A stretch of DNA of 64,000 nucleotides from Candidatus Nitrosotalea sinensis (lineage in GTDB: Archaea > Thermoproteota > Nitrososphaeria > Nitrososphaerales > Nitrosopumilaceae), in the NCBI RefSeq assembly GCF_900143675.1, contig NZ_FRFC01000009.1, forward strand, positions 1-64,000, written 5' to 3'. Each line of letters begins with the position of its first letter. Position 1 is the first letter of the stretch. Below are positions 44,096 to 52,866 of the stretch, piece after piece. A model generated the notes under the pieces. The model did not search any database. It saw only the letters and a list, made by a program, of their open reading frames with translations, and was not told the origin of the DNA. Position numbers and translations under genes: made by a program.

Positions 44096-44728
44096 ATGGC
44101 ACAATGGATGTCATGGATAAAATCAAATGATAAAGAGATTATTGCAATATTAAACGATCTTGCATCAAAAGCAGAAGAATCTGCTAAATTGTTAGTAGAG
44201 TTATTTACAAACTTTGAAAAAATAAATGAGGTTCATTCCAGGATAGAGAAAATAGAAAAGGATGCAGATAAGCTAACACATTCCATTTTTGAGGAATTGA
44301 ACAAGACTTTCATAACACCATTAGACAGAGAAGACATTTCCAGAATTGCATCAAAGACAGATGACATAATTGATTACATTGAAGGTATTTCTGGTAGAAT
44401 AATTAATTTCAAAATAAAATCATCTCCACCATATATGCTTGAGATAGCAAAAGAAATCCATAATTCTACAAAGGAGATAAACCTCATGATTACAAGATTA
44501 AACAAGGTAAAAGCTGACAAGTCAATAATTGAACATTGTCGCACTGTAAATGAAATAGAACATCGAGCAGATGTCATTTACCGCAAGGCAGTAGGAGAAT
44601 TGTTTGAAACCAACGATATAATCAATTTAATTAAAATGAAAGACATCTACGAAGCGCTAGAACATGCGTCAGACAGATGTCTTGATGTGGCGGATTCTAT
44701 AGAGGACATCGTTCTCAAATACACATAG
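44096..44728 (+). CDS. PhoU-like DUF47 protein
   Basis: A 210-residue helical protein of the DUF47 family, distantly related to PhoU, with acidic-pair motifs such as IEKIEKDADKLTHSIFEEL and LDREDISRIASKTDDIIDYIE. These proteins are generally encoded next to PiT transporters and regulate them. ATG 44096 is preferred over 44075 because the TATA element TTTATCTA at 44068-44075 would overlap the earlier start. The PiT gene begins 9 bp downstream. Confidence 0.88.
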   Translation: MAQWMSWIKSNDKEIIAILNDLASKAEESAKLLVELFTNFEKINEVHSRIEKIEKDADKLTHSIFEELNKTFITPLDREDISRIASKTDDIIDYIEGISGRIINFKIKSSPPYMLEIAKEIHNSTKEINLMITRLNKVKADKSIIEHCRTVNEIEHRADVIYRKAVGELFETNDIINLIKMKDIYEALEHASDRCLDVADSIEDIVLKYT

Positions 44729-44737
44729 GTAGATTTC

Positions 44738-45727
44738 ATGATTGAACTAGCGATTGGAGCAATATTAGTGGCACTAGTTTTTGATTTTCTCAACGGATTC
44801 CACGATGCAGCAAATTCTATTGCTACTGTAATAGGAACAAGAATTCTCAGACCATTACCTGCAGTAGCATTAGCTGCTGCAGCCAATTTTATAGGTCCAT
44901 TTATTTTCGGAGTAGCAGTTGCAACAACAATAGGAAAGGGGATCATAAATCCAGATTTTGTTACACTTCAAATAATAATTGGTGCTTTAGTTGGTGCAAT
45001 TGTTTGGGATATATTCACATGGATACTTGGTCTTCCCACATCAAGCAGTCATGCGCTGGTAGGAGGAATAATTGGAGCGGGCATAGCAGGAGTAGGAACA
45101 AATGTGATAATTTGGGACGGAATAGGAAAAGTAGTAACAGGAATATTGGTCTCGCCAATAGCAGGCTTTAGCGCTGCATTTGGAGCAGGTCTTGTAGTAA
45201 TGGCAGTTTTTGCAAAAGCAAAACCACATGTAGTAAACTCTGCATTTGGTAGACTACAATTAATTTCATCCACATATTTCTCCCTAACCCATGGAGCAAA
45301 TGACGGACAAAAGACAATGGGCATCATTGCTCTCATATTATTAACCCAAGGAGTAATTACAAAATTCAGCATTCCATATTATGTTATCATAATGGCAGCA
45401 ATGGCCATGAGTCTTGGTACTTTTTTTGGAGGATGGCGAATAGTGAAAACAATGGGAGTAAAAATTACCCAATTAAGACCATACCAGGGATTTGTAGCAG
45501 AAACAAGTGCTGCAAGCATAATTGCTACGCTTGCATGGCTTGGAATTCCTGCAAGTACCACGCATGCAATTTCTGGAAGCATAATGGGAGTTGGAGCAGT
45601 AAGAAGAATGTCTGCAGTAAGATGGGGAATCGGTAAGAGAATTGTATGGGCATGGATAATCACAATACCTGCAAGTGCTGCAGTGTCATTTGTCATAATG
45701 ACACTGATAAAAATATTAACACAGTAG
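44738..45727 (+). CDS. pitA: PiT-family phosphate permease
   Basis: A 329-residue inorganic phosphate transporter with about ten transmembrane helices. The two inverted PiT repeats each carry a signature: FDFLNGFHDAANSIATVI at residues about 14-31 with the related SSSHALVGG, and LTHGANDGQKTMGI near residue 184 with STTHAISGS. It is low-affinity, ion-coupled uptake, complementing the Pst system. It forms an operon with the DUF47 gene. Confidence 0.94.
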   Translation: MIELAIGAILVALVFDFLNGFHDAANSIATVIGTRILRPLPAVALAAAANFIGPFIFGVAVATTIGKGIINPDFVTLQIIIGALVGAIVWDIFTWILGLPTSSSHALVGGIIGAGIAGVGTNVIIWDGIGKVVTGILVSPIAGFSAAFGAGLVVMAVFAKAKPHVVNSAFGRLQLISSTYFSLTHGANDGQKTMGIIALILLTQGVITKFSIPYYVIIMAAMAMSLGTFFGGWRIVKTMGVKITQLRPYQGFVAETSAASIIATLAWLGIPASTTHAISGSIMGVGAVRRMSAVRWGIGKRIVWAWIITIPASAAVSFVIMTLIKILTQ

Positions 45728-45776
45728 ACAAAGGCTACAGTAGAACTTTAAAGAAGCAAAGTCATACAAGCAGTAA

Positions 45777-46577
45777 ATGAAAGACTCTTTGAAATTAAAC
45801 AAAAAAATATTTCTTAAAAAATTTGAAAAGATTTCAAATAATTTCCAACAGGAATTAAACAAATACATAGAAAATCCCAGTGATGAAAACATACACGATA
45901 TACGAGTTTCAATTAGACGATTAGAATCAGCATATCGCATACTTTCAAAAAACACAAGAAAACAAAAAAAGAATAAACATTATCTGAAACAGATCAGAAC
46001 ATTATTCAAAAGTAATGCTTCAATTAGAGATTACGATATAATTTGTGCACGCATGGAAGCAAAATATCATACTGAAACTACTGAACTAGTATCATCTCTG
46101 AGGAATTTGAGAGGTAGACAATTAAAAGATGCCATACAATTGGCGCTAGAAATTTCAAATTCCCGGATTCCAAAAACCTCTAGTTTTTTTTTAAAAAAAT
46201 CAGAGTTGAAAAAAAAATACCAGAAAATTCTGGATGAAATGATATTAAACATACAGAAAAATATTATAATTGTGCTAGGAGATGAAAAAAAGATCAATGA
46301 GCTTCACATGCTGAGAAAAGACTTTAAAAAATTACGATATTCTCTAGAGCTTGCACCAAAGAGAAAAATAATTGTAGACATTCTAAAAAATTTGAAAAAT
46401 ATTCAAGAGGTATTAGGCGATATTCATGACAGTGACATAATCATAGATTATTTAAAAAATATCAAGCAGGATTCCAGATATTCAAGCATCATAGATTCAG
46501 AGGTTCTTGAAAGGAGCAAAAAATACAGCATGTTTGTTACAATAATGAAAAGATCAAACATCTCCCTCAAGCTATAG
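45777..46577 (+). CDS. CHAD domain protein (polyphosphate-associated)
   Basis: A 266-residue CHAD protein with the basic helical repeats of the family: IHDIRVSIRRLESAYRIL near residue 39, LHMLRKDFKKLRYSLEL near residue 179 and EVLGDIHDSDI near residue 215. CHAD domains bind polyphosphate through conserved histidines and basic residues. It converges on the exopolyphosphatase gene with a 6-bp overlap, which supports a polyphosphate role. It lacks a CYTH domain. Confidence 0.88.
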   Translation: MKDSLKLNKKIFLKKFEKISNNFQQELNKYIENPSDENIHDIRVSIRRLESAYRILSKNTRKQKKNKHYLKQIRTLFKSNASIRDYDIICARMEAKYHTETTELVSSLRNLRGRQLKDAIQLALEISNSRIPKTSSFFLKKSELKKKYQKILDEMILNIQKNIIIVLGDEKKINELHMLRKDFKKLRYSLELAPKRKIIVDILKNLKNIQEVLGDIHDSDIIIDYLKNIKQDSRYSSIIDSEVLERSKKYSMFVTIMKRSNISLKL

Positions 46578-48083
46578 TTCTAGAATAGAATTCTGAGAGC
46601 TTCCCTGATAAGGGCGTATTGATAAAATTACTTTTACGTCAAATGCATTCTCAAATTTTCGTAAGGCATCTTTTAGTAAAAAGTTGTGATTGGATCTTGA
46701 GGGATTAACTATGAGTTCAACTATTCTTGTTCCGTGCAGCCGTAATTCCACTTTGGATTTTGTTCTTTCAAGAATTTTTCTCAATGTAACAAGTATAGAG
46801 ATTTTTTTTATTGAAATTTTGTCCTGCTGAGACAGGATTGTTTTATATCTAGTAAATAACCAGTCTGATGTTTTAGGATGTCTTGTATGTACTAGTGCCA
46901 AACCCAATATTAGATGATCATCATGATCAAGAGGTAGATCTTCATCCATAACAAAATAGAAAATACTTTGAGGATTGCTAAACGAATGTTTTGACAATAA
47001 TATTTTTTCTGCATAATCAAATATTTTCCTCTCTCGTTTAGATAATAGTTTTATCGAGGACAGACTGTAAAGGAAGTTTTCTTTTTCAGGATTTGCTTTA
47101 CGCGGTTCTATTATCCCTATTGTAGATCTTATTTGTTCAGCAGTTGGATTACCATTATGATACGTCTTTGGATCTTCTAAAAATATTGAAAGTGCTCCTT
47201 CTCTGAGTCCGTGATTGCTCACATACAAATTCGAGAGATCATATTTTTCCATTAGTGTTCTTATCACGTATGAACCTGCCACAATAGTCTCAGCTCTGCT
47301 TGCACCAATAACTGAAATCTTTGAGATATCTCCAGATGTCATCTTTGCAAGCCTGTTAATTGTAAAATCAAGGGATTTTCTCCCTATTTTGTAATTGTGT
47401 GTTTTATCAAGAGGGTATCCCGAGAGCTTTTGTTCATATCTTGCCAATGCACGTAATGTGCCTCCTACTCCTACAAGTTTTGTATCATCACTAAGATTAA
47501 GATCTCTTTTACTTGGGAGCAAATTCAATACATATCGTTGCAGACTTTCGAGATTCTTGTTAGTTAGTTTACCTTTTTTATCATCAAATTTACGTGTTAA
47601 TCTCAGAGAACCAAGAGGCAAGGAGATCACTTTTTTTATCTTGAATTGTTCTGCGTGTACAATCTCTAAACTTCCCCCTCCAATATCAAAAAACAATACA
47701 TCAGGAATTTGAAGTGCCTTTATTGCACCAACATATGAATAAAGTGCTTCTTCTCTTTCAGATAGAATTTTGAAATTAAAACCAGTTTCTTTTAAGACCT
47801 GAGTTAGGAATTCATTTTTGTTGCTTGCTTCTCTGACTGCACTAGTTGCAATTGGTAGTACAGACTTGATCGGGTTTAGCTGGATAATATCTCTAAAGAC
47901 TTTCAGGGTATCAATCGCCCTAGACATGGGCTTTTTTGCCAATTTTCCCTTGTCATCAAGTCCCTCTCCAAGTCTTACCTTAATTCCTTCTTGTTGATAA
48001 ACATCAAACGAGTCATCATCTTGTACATCGTAAATTACTAGTTTGGCAGAGTTGAATCCCAGATCTATTACAGATATTTTCAG
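46572..48083 (-). CDS. ppx: Exopolyphosphatase (Ppx/GppA) with abnormal start
   Basis: A Ppx/GppA phosphatase with FDIGGGSLEIV as phosphate-2 loop and a C-terminal HD-like helical domain. The essential N-terminal phosphate-1 loop VIDLGFNSAKLVIYD is encoded upstream of TTG 47942 in the same frame, but no ATG, GTG or TTG precedes it. The frame opens after a stop near 48115, and CTG 48083 would give LKISVIDLG, a normal family N-terminus. Alternatively ATG 48112 begins in another frame and needs a one-base shift. It should remove terminal phosphate from polyphosphate. Confidence 0.85.
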   Translation of the reverse strand: MKISVIDLGFNSAKLVIYDVQDDDSFDVYQQEGIKVRLGEGLDDKGKLAKKPMSRAIDTLKVFRDIIQLNPIKSVLPIATSAVREASNKNEFLTQVLKETGFNFKILSEREEALYSYVGAIKALQIPDVLFFDIGGGSLEIVHAEQFKIKKVISLPLGSLRLTRKFDDKKGKLTNKNLESLQRYVLNLLPSKRDLNLSDDTKLVGVGGTLRALARYEQKLSGYPLDKTHNYKIGRKSLDFTINRLAKMTSGDISKISVIGASRAETIVAGSYVIRTLMEKYDLSNLYVSNHGLREGALSIFLEDPKTYHNGNPTAEQIRSTIGIIEPRKANPEKENFLYSLSSIKLLSKRERKIFDYAEKILLSKHSFSNPQSIFYFVMDEDLPLDHDDHLILGLALVHTRHPKTSDWLFTRYKTILSQQDKISIKKISILVTLRKILERTKSKVELRLHGTRIVELIVNPSRSNHNFLLKDALRKFENAFDVKVILSIRPYQGSSQNSILEL

Positions 48084-48176
48084 ATGAACAACCCCTTCTT
48101 CAGTAGATTCATGTTACTATTAATCTAGTTCTGATTTACATTTTTTTACTAAATGAAAAACATAGAAGATGTAGAT

Positions 48177-48668
48177 CTATGCAAATTTTTTTAAATGTTT
48201 TGGAGTAAGTAACCATCTCAATTCTCCCTTGATTTTAGGAAGTGTGGCGGTTACTTTGATCTTTGCCAAGCCAGCCTTTTTGAGATTGATTCTACACTCA
48301 GATTGAGATATTGCTTCGCTTATCATCTCACTCAGATATGGTTCATGACCTACAACAAGTATTGTAGAATCTTGTTTTAGTTTTGACAGTATCAAGTAAA
48401 GTTCTAATCTACTACCTTCTGGTTTTAAGCAATCAAGTTCTTTTATCTCTCCTTGGTATTTGAGAGATTTTGCTACAACATCGGCTGTTTGTTTTGCACG
48501 TAAAAGAGGACTTGTAAAAACTCTATCTAGTTTTATCTTCAAAGAATTTAGCCCATTTGATAAATCAGTGACTTCTTGTCTTCCTTCAGATGTAAGAGAT
48601 CTCTTTGAATCCCCAGGCAATTGAGATGAGCGTCCTGCTTCTCCATGTCTCAATATTAACAGGTCCAT
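48177..48668 (-). CDS. sixA: SixA-like histidine phosphatase
   Basis: A 163-residue histidine phosphatase with LILRHGEAG (catalytic H8), FTSPLLRAKQTADV near residue 51 and VVGHEPYLSEM near residue 106, typical of SixA. It acts on phosphohistidine or small phospho-compounds. SixA genes often lie beside CHAD and Ppx genes. A TATA-like ATAAATAT is about 27 bp upstream. Confidence 0.87.
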   Translation of the reverse strand: MDLLILRHGEAGRSSQLPGDSKRSLTSEGRQEVTDLSNGLNSLKIKLDRVFTSPLLRAKQTADVVAKSLKYQGEIKELDCLKPEGSRLELYLILSKLKQDSTILVVGHEPYLSEMISEAISQSECRINLKKAGLAKIKVTATLPKIKGELRWLLTPKHLKKFA

Positions 48669-48796
48669 TTACAAGTCAACCGATTTTCGAGATATTTATG
48701 AGTTAAACAAATCATAGTGTTTCACCATCATATTTTCAACTACATATATCTAAAATTCTGCTATAGTATTTTCCATATTTCATAGAGTTACAATTA

Positions 48797-48804
48797 CTAT
48801 ATAG
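48797..48804. promoter_or_regulatory. CTATATAG site upstream of tmk-like pair
   Basis: The fifth copy of the palindrome, in the 234-bp gap between divergent sixA and the first kinase-like gene. It is about 100 bp before the kinase ATG and 130 bp from sixA. Confidence 0.35.
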
Positions 48805-48902
48805 AGTACAATCATATCTTGTACTAATTTGCATAATCATATCCATGGAAGAATTCTCACTGCAAAACCTAAAATCAGCATTACATCAGAAGGAATTAAA
48901 GC

Positions 48903-49571
48903 ATGAAATCAGATACTAGAGGTAAGCTTATCATAGTTGAGGGTATAGATGGTTCTGGAAAATCAACTCAAATTCATCTTTTAGAAAAATGGTTAGCATA
49001 CAAAGGAGTAAGTGTTTTCAAATCAGAATGGAATTCCTCAGAAATGGTAAAAGAAATTACCTCAAAAGGTAAGAAAAAGGGTCTACTTACACCAACTACT
49101 TTTAGTTTGCTACATGCAACAGATTTTGCAGACAGATATGAAAGAAACATTTCCCCATTGCTAAGAGCTGGTCATTTTGTTTTAGCAGACAGATATGTGT
49201 ATACAGCTTTTGCAAGAGACATAGTAAGAGGGTGTAATCCAGAATGGGTCAAAAAAGTTTATGATTTTGCAATAAAGCCAGATGTTGCATTTTACTTTAA
49301 AGTGCCAGTAGATATTGCAGTTGATAGAATTTTGATAGGAAGACCAAAGCTAAAGTATTACGAGGCTGGCATGGATATGAATTTGAGCAATGACCAGTAT
49401 GAAAGTTATAGAATTTTCCAGGGCAGAATAATAGAACAATACGACTCACTTGCAGAAAGTGAGGGATTTACAATAATAGATGGAACTTTAAACATAGAGG
49501 AACAACAAAATATTGTACGAAAAAAAATTATGCCGCTTTTAGAGGGTCACCAACCTAGGAAGAGAATATAG
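48903..49571 (+). CDS. Thymidylate-kinase-like protein, intact P-loop
   Basis: A 222-residue P-loop kinase of the thymidylate kinase group, with Walker A EGIDGSGKSTQ (K20) and the LADRYVYTAFARD motif (DRY) near residue 97. A second gene of the same family follows 2 bp later. dTMP kinase is possible, but the tandem arrangement in a phosphate cluster raises the possibility of another phosphoryl acceptor or donor. I see no PPK2-type signature. Confidence 0.82.
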   Translation: MKSDTRGKLIIVEGIDGSGKSTQIHLLEKWLAYKGVSVFKSEWNSSEMVKEITSKGKKKGLLTPTTFSLLHATDFADRYERNISPLLRAGHFVLADRYVYTAFARDIVRGCNPEWVKKVYDFAIKPDVAFYFKVPVDIAVDRILIGRPKLKYYEAGMDMNLSNDQYESYRIFQGRIIEQYDSLAESEGFTIIDGTLNIEEQQNIVRKKIMPLLEGHQPRKRI

Positions 49572-49573
49572 AA

Positions 49574-50305
49574 ATGTCAAGAGCAAAATACAAGGATCTT
49601 GGAAAAAGAACAGTAGAGTTCTACGGACATGGAATAAAAAATCTACAAGATATAGAGATAAAGGGAAGACTCATAGTAATTGAAGGACCAGACGCATCAG
49701 GTCGCAGTACTCAGATTCAAGAAATTACAACAAGACTTGAGGCAGACGGTCATGCAGTACTCAATACTGGTCTTAAGAGATCAGAATTAGTAGGAAGAGG
49801 TATTTTAGAGGCAAAAAGAGATTATAATTTAGGAAGAAAAACTCTTGCATTGTATTATGCTGCAGACTTTGCAGATCAATTTGAATACAAGATAATACCA
49901 GCTTTACAGGCAGGATACATAGTCCTTGCAGACAGATACATCTACACACTCATAGCAAGAAATGTTGTAAGAGGATTAGACAAAACATGGTGCCACAATC
50001 TGTATGGATTTGCCATAAAACCAGATATCGTATTTTATCTTGATGTAGAACCGTCTGTTTTAATCCACAGAGTATTTCAAAAAAATTCTACATTAGATCA
50101 TTATGAATCAGGTGCAGATATGGGGTTATCAGAGGACATGTACGAATCATTTCTCATATATCAAAAAAAGATTTCACAAGAATTTCATATGATGCAGAAA
50201 AAATACGGTCTTATACCCATCAATGGAAATAGAACTGTACAAGAAATACACAATGACCTACAAAAAAGAATAGATAGTTTTCTTCACAGAGTGGGCCACC
50301 AATAA
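49574..50305 (+). CDS. Thymidylate-kinase-like paralogue with Lys-to-Arg P-loop
   Basis: A 243-residue paralogue of the upstream protein (LADRYIYTLIARN, FAIKPDIVFYLDVE are shared). It has an N-terminal extension of about 30 residues and the P-loop reads EGPDASGRST, with arginine (R44) where the invariant lysine should be. That change usually cripples nucleotide hydrolysis, so it may be a regulatory or heterodimer subunit of the first protein, or an enzyme with altered chemistry. Confidence 0.82.
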   Translation: MSRAKYKDLGKRTVEFYGHGIKNLQDIEIKGRLIVIEGPDASGRSTQIQEITTRLEADGHAVLNTGLKRSELVGRGILEAKRDYNLGRKTLALYYAADFADQFEYKIIPALQAGYIVLADRYIYTLIARNVVRGLDKTWCHNLYGFAIKPDIVFYLDVEPSVLIHRVFQKNSTLDHYESGADMGLSEDMYESFLIYQKKISQEFHMMQKKYGLIPINGNRTVQEIHNDLQKRIDSFLHRVGHQ

Positions 50306-50351
50306 AAATAGATACAAAAACTCCAATGAGCATTATATACAAAAATATGTT

Positions 50352-50720
50352 TTATTTTACAGGCTCATGGGAAGCAGGAGTATGTGTTGCTTCAATATTT
50401 TCGTTGGACTTTATAGGTTTGAGTTCTACCATATTAGTATATTCGGCTTTTCCTTTTGAGATTGGAACTAGAATTTTTTTTAGTTTTTTCAGGTGTTCAC
50501 TTTTTTCATGTGTTTTTTTGGCATCCTTGTCCATAAATGACATCATGTGAACAAACACGGTAGAATCATCTTCATATTGAAAGACCTTGTATTCTGCTGT
50601 TCTAGGTTCATGCTTTTTCACTGCATCAACATATTCAGATATAGCAGTCTTGGCTTTGTCAAGTTTTTTCTTTTTAATCTTGTATTTTACCAACACTACA
50701 ACAGGCTCCAAATTATGCAC
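50352..50720 (-). CDS. ABM-domain (antibiotic biosynthesis monooxygenase-like) protein
   Basis: A 122-residue protein fitting a dimeric alpha/beta barrel: VVLVKYKIKKKKLD, ISEYVDAVKKHEPRTAEYKVFQYEDD and VFVHMMSFMDKDA match the ABM fold. Members include quinol and heme-related monooxygenases, but most are uncharacterised. The C-terminal 30 residues are polar and probably disordered. The link to the neighbouring phosphate genes is unclear. Confidence 0.7.
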   Translation of the reverse strand: MHNLEPVVVLVKYKIKKKKLDKAKTAISEYVDAVKKHEPRTAEYKVFQYEDDSTVFVHMMSFMDKDAKKTHEKSEHLKKLKKILVPISKGKAEYTNMVELKPIKSNENIEATHTPASHEPVK

Positions 50721-50871
50721 CTGATGAAGGATATAATTTCATAAATAAAAACTTGATTGATGTGGCGTCTGTGTGATAGAACCAGAATATAATCATAGAA
50801 CTATAGAGATATCATAAATAGCAACAGTCTATACGGTATATCTTTTTGATTCATCGTTGTGTTTTCTATTC

Positions 50872-51267
50872 ATGTCCATGATATATGATAGCTATTTTGG
50901 ATTTGATAATTTGTGTAATGAGATCATCAATATAGACAATAGTATAAACTTGGTCGCCGTTTTAAACAACAAGGGAAGAGTAATAGAAACAAAAGTTAGA
51001 GAGGCCATTGATACATACTACAATCCATTGAAAAAAGAGATGTTTTTCATGCAATGTGTTCTTCAGACGTCAATGAACAAAGATCATGATGATGAGCTTG
51101 GAAAAATTACAAGTTACATTCTTGAGAGAGAAAAATTTACAATGTTTTCCTTTGAATTTCTTAGCTATGTAATATTGGTGGTTTCAAGATCTAAAAATAA
51201 TACAATTCAACTCAAAGAAGTTATCATTGAAAAGATAAACAAACATAAGAAAATAGAAATAGTATAA
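50872..51267 (+). CDS. Thaumarchaeal conserved protein, paralogue of 60447 gene
   Basis: A 131-residue protein similar in layout to the protein at 60447-60857: an N-terminal helix, a strand region around LVAVLNNKGRVIETKV, a central FFMQCVLQTSMNKDHDDELGKI and a C-terminal FLSYVILVVSRSKN. The pattern resembles a PAS- or roadblock-like sensor fold, but I cannot name it with confidence (it may be the family called DUF6659). The frame starts at 50857 (TTG); ATG 50872 is preferred. Confidence 0.6.
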   Translation: MSMIYDSYFGFDNLCNEIINIDNSINLVAVLNNKGRVIETKVREAIDTYYNPLKKEMFFMQCVLQTSMNKDHDDELGKITSYILEREKFTMFSFEFLSYVILVVSRSKNNTIQLKEVIIEKINKHKKIEIV

Positions 51268-51372
51268 AAATTAAAATTTTCCATTTGTAATAAAAGCTAT
51301 TCCTACTGCGTCAGAATATAACCAAATCTATTACCATATACCAAATCACAATACAAAAAAAGAAGAGAGAGG

Positions 51373-52866
51373 TTATTTTCTTAGACCTGTAATAGGATCT
51401 AAGAATAGTTTGTCCACGTCACCATGTTCAAAGTCAAACATATTGTCAAGAGAGCCTGACTTTTTGTCAAATGATTGCGGATCTGATAATTGGCCAAGAT
51501 TCCAATTATCCTCAATGAATTTCAACACTGATGCCTGATTTGTGACTGTATGATCTACATAATTCTCCTTTGCATATGGAGAGATGACCAAGAGCGGTTG
51601 TCTTGGACCATATCCACATCTGTCCTTATAATCACCTGGCTTTGCAATTCCACAACTTACATCTTGTAAGGGATCGTTTGACTGGTTCAATATAGGAGGC
51701 ATAACATGATCATACCATCCATCAGAGTCATCATACAAAATGATGACAGCAGTATCTTTCCACTCTTTCAATTTTTGGAGTTTGTTGAGAGTATCAACAA
51801 CAAAATGTTGTTCATCCAGAGGATCAGAGTAACCAGCATGCCCATCTTGATACTTGGCAGCCTTTAGAAAACTCACTGCGGGCATATTGCCAGAGTTTAC
51901 AGCGTTCTAAAAGTCAGACATATCATATTGATGGTTTGCCTGGTCTGTCTTTCCTATCATAGAAACAGATGTTGGTGGAAGATGGTGTCGGTTTGCTGTA
52001 GATACATAGTACTCAAATGGTTCATGATGAGCACTGTAATCAGTCACATTAGCACCACTCACATTTAGATGAGATGACTTGCATTTTGCCTTATGTGTTG
52101 AATTTCCATCCCAAAGTGTAGTTGGTTTGAAACCACCTTGGAACCATCCCCAAGTAACTCCTTTAGCATTTAGAAGATCGCCAATGTTTGTACCAGTCAT
52201 GTTTATCGTGGTACCACTTGAGCAATCATCATACGCACCATCTAGGTCACCTATCACAGTTCCATTCACAACAGAATCAGAAATGTTTGTAGGATTTGCG
52301 CCATGTGTTTCTCCTGCTATTAGGTTCAACATTCCAGGAGTAGACGGACCAAATGTAGAGCTGTAAGAGTTATCACTCATTGCAAAATTTTGTGCATAAT
52401 TCCATAGCGCAGTAACAGTGTTTCCATCATAATATCCCATTACAGTACTCCCGTCAGGATTGCAACCAGGACCAATATTTGACACAGTTTCTACAAACTT
52501 GTCAAGAAGTCCATTATCATATGCCTGTTGCTCGGGTTTATAGTCATGATTTTCGTCACAAGTTATTACTTGTGTCCTATCTAACCTGAAGGGTTTTTTT
52601 GAGTTAGGATTATTTGCAACTAACACCTGAGTCAGTCCATTTGTAGACGGAGTATTTTCAGATGCCTTGAATTGCGGTTCACCTGGTAGATTAGTTGCGT
52701 TTGGATATGTTGCAAAATAATGGTCATATGATACATTTTCTTGGAATATGACCACTAGATGTTTTATGGGCGTGCTGGTAGATGATGTAAGTGCAAGACT
52801 TGAGCTACTTAGCAAAAGTGATGCAATCATCAGTGCTGCGATTGTTGTCGTCAGAATTTTCGTCAT
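51373..52866 (-). pseudogene. Secreted phosphoesterase interrupted by in-frame TAG
   Basis: A phospholipase C/acid-phosphatase family phosphoesterase. A signal peptide (residues about 1-26) is followed by FQENVSYDHYFATYP, which carries the metal and nucleophile region, and TDQANHQYDMSDF. A TAG codon (51907-51909) then interrupts the frame; the remaining 177 residues (NAVNSGNMPAVSFLKA, YQDGHAGYSDPLDEQ, ILYDDSDGWYDHVM) continue in the same frame to 51373. Both halves are otherwise intact and conserved, so this is a recent nonsense change, readthrough or a sequencing error. It likely hydrolyses organic phosphate outside the cell. Confidence 0.85.

Noticed and set aside
48845-48919. 24-codon frame before the first kinase-like gene
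   Set aside because: It overlaps the kinase start and has no motif. It could be a leader peptide, but nothing shows this.
48903-50305. Polyphosphate kinase 2 for the tandem kinase-like proteins
   Set aside because: The P-loop and DRY motif follow thymidylate kinase; the PPK2 motifs are not seen.
51907-51909. Pyrrolysine insertion at the TAG in the phosphoesterase
   Set aside because: No pyl genes are visible in the window and the position is not a known pyrrolysine site; a point mutation or sequencing error is simpler.
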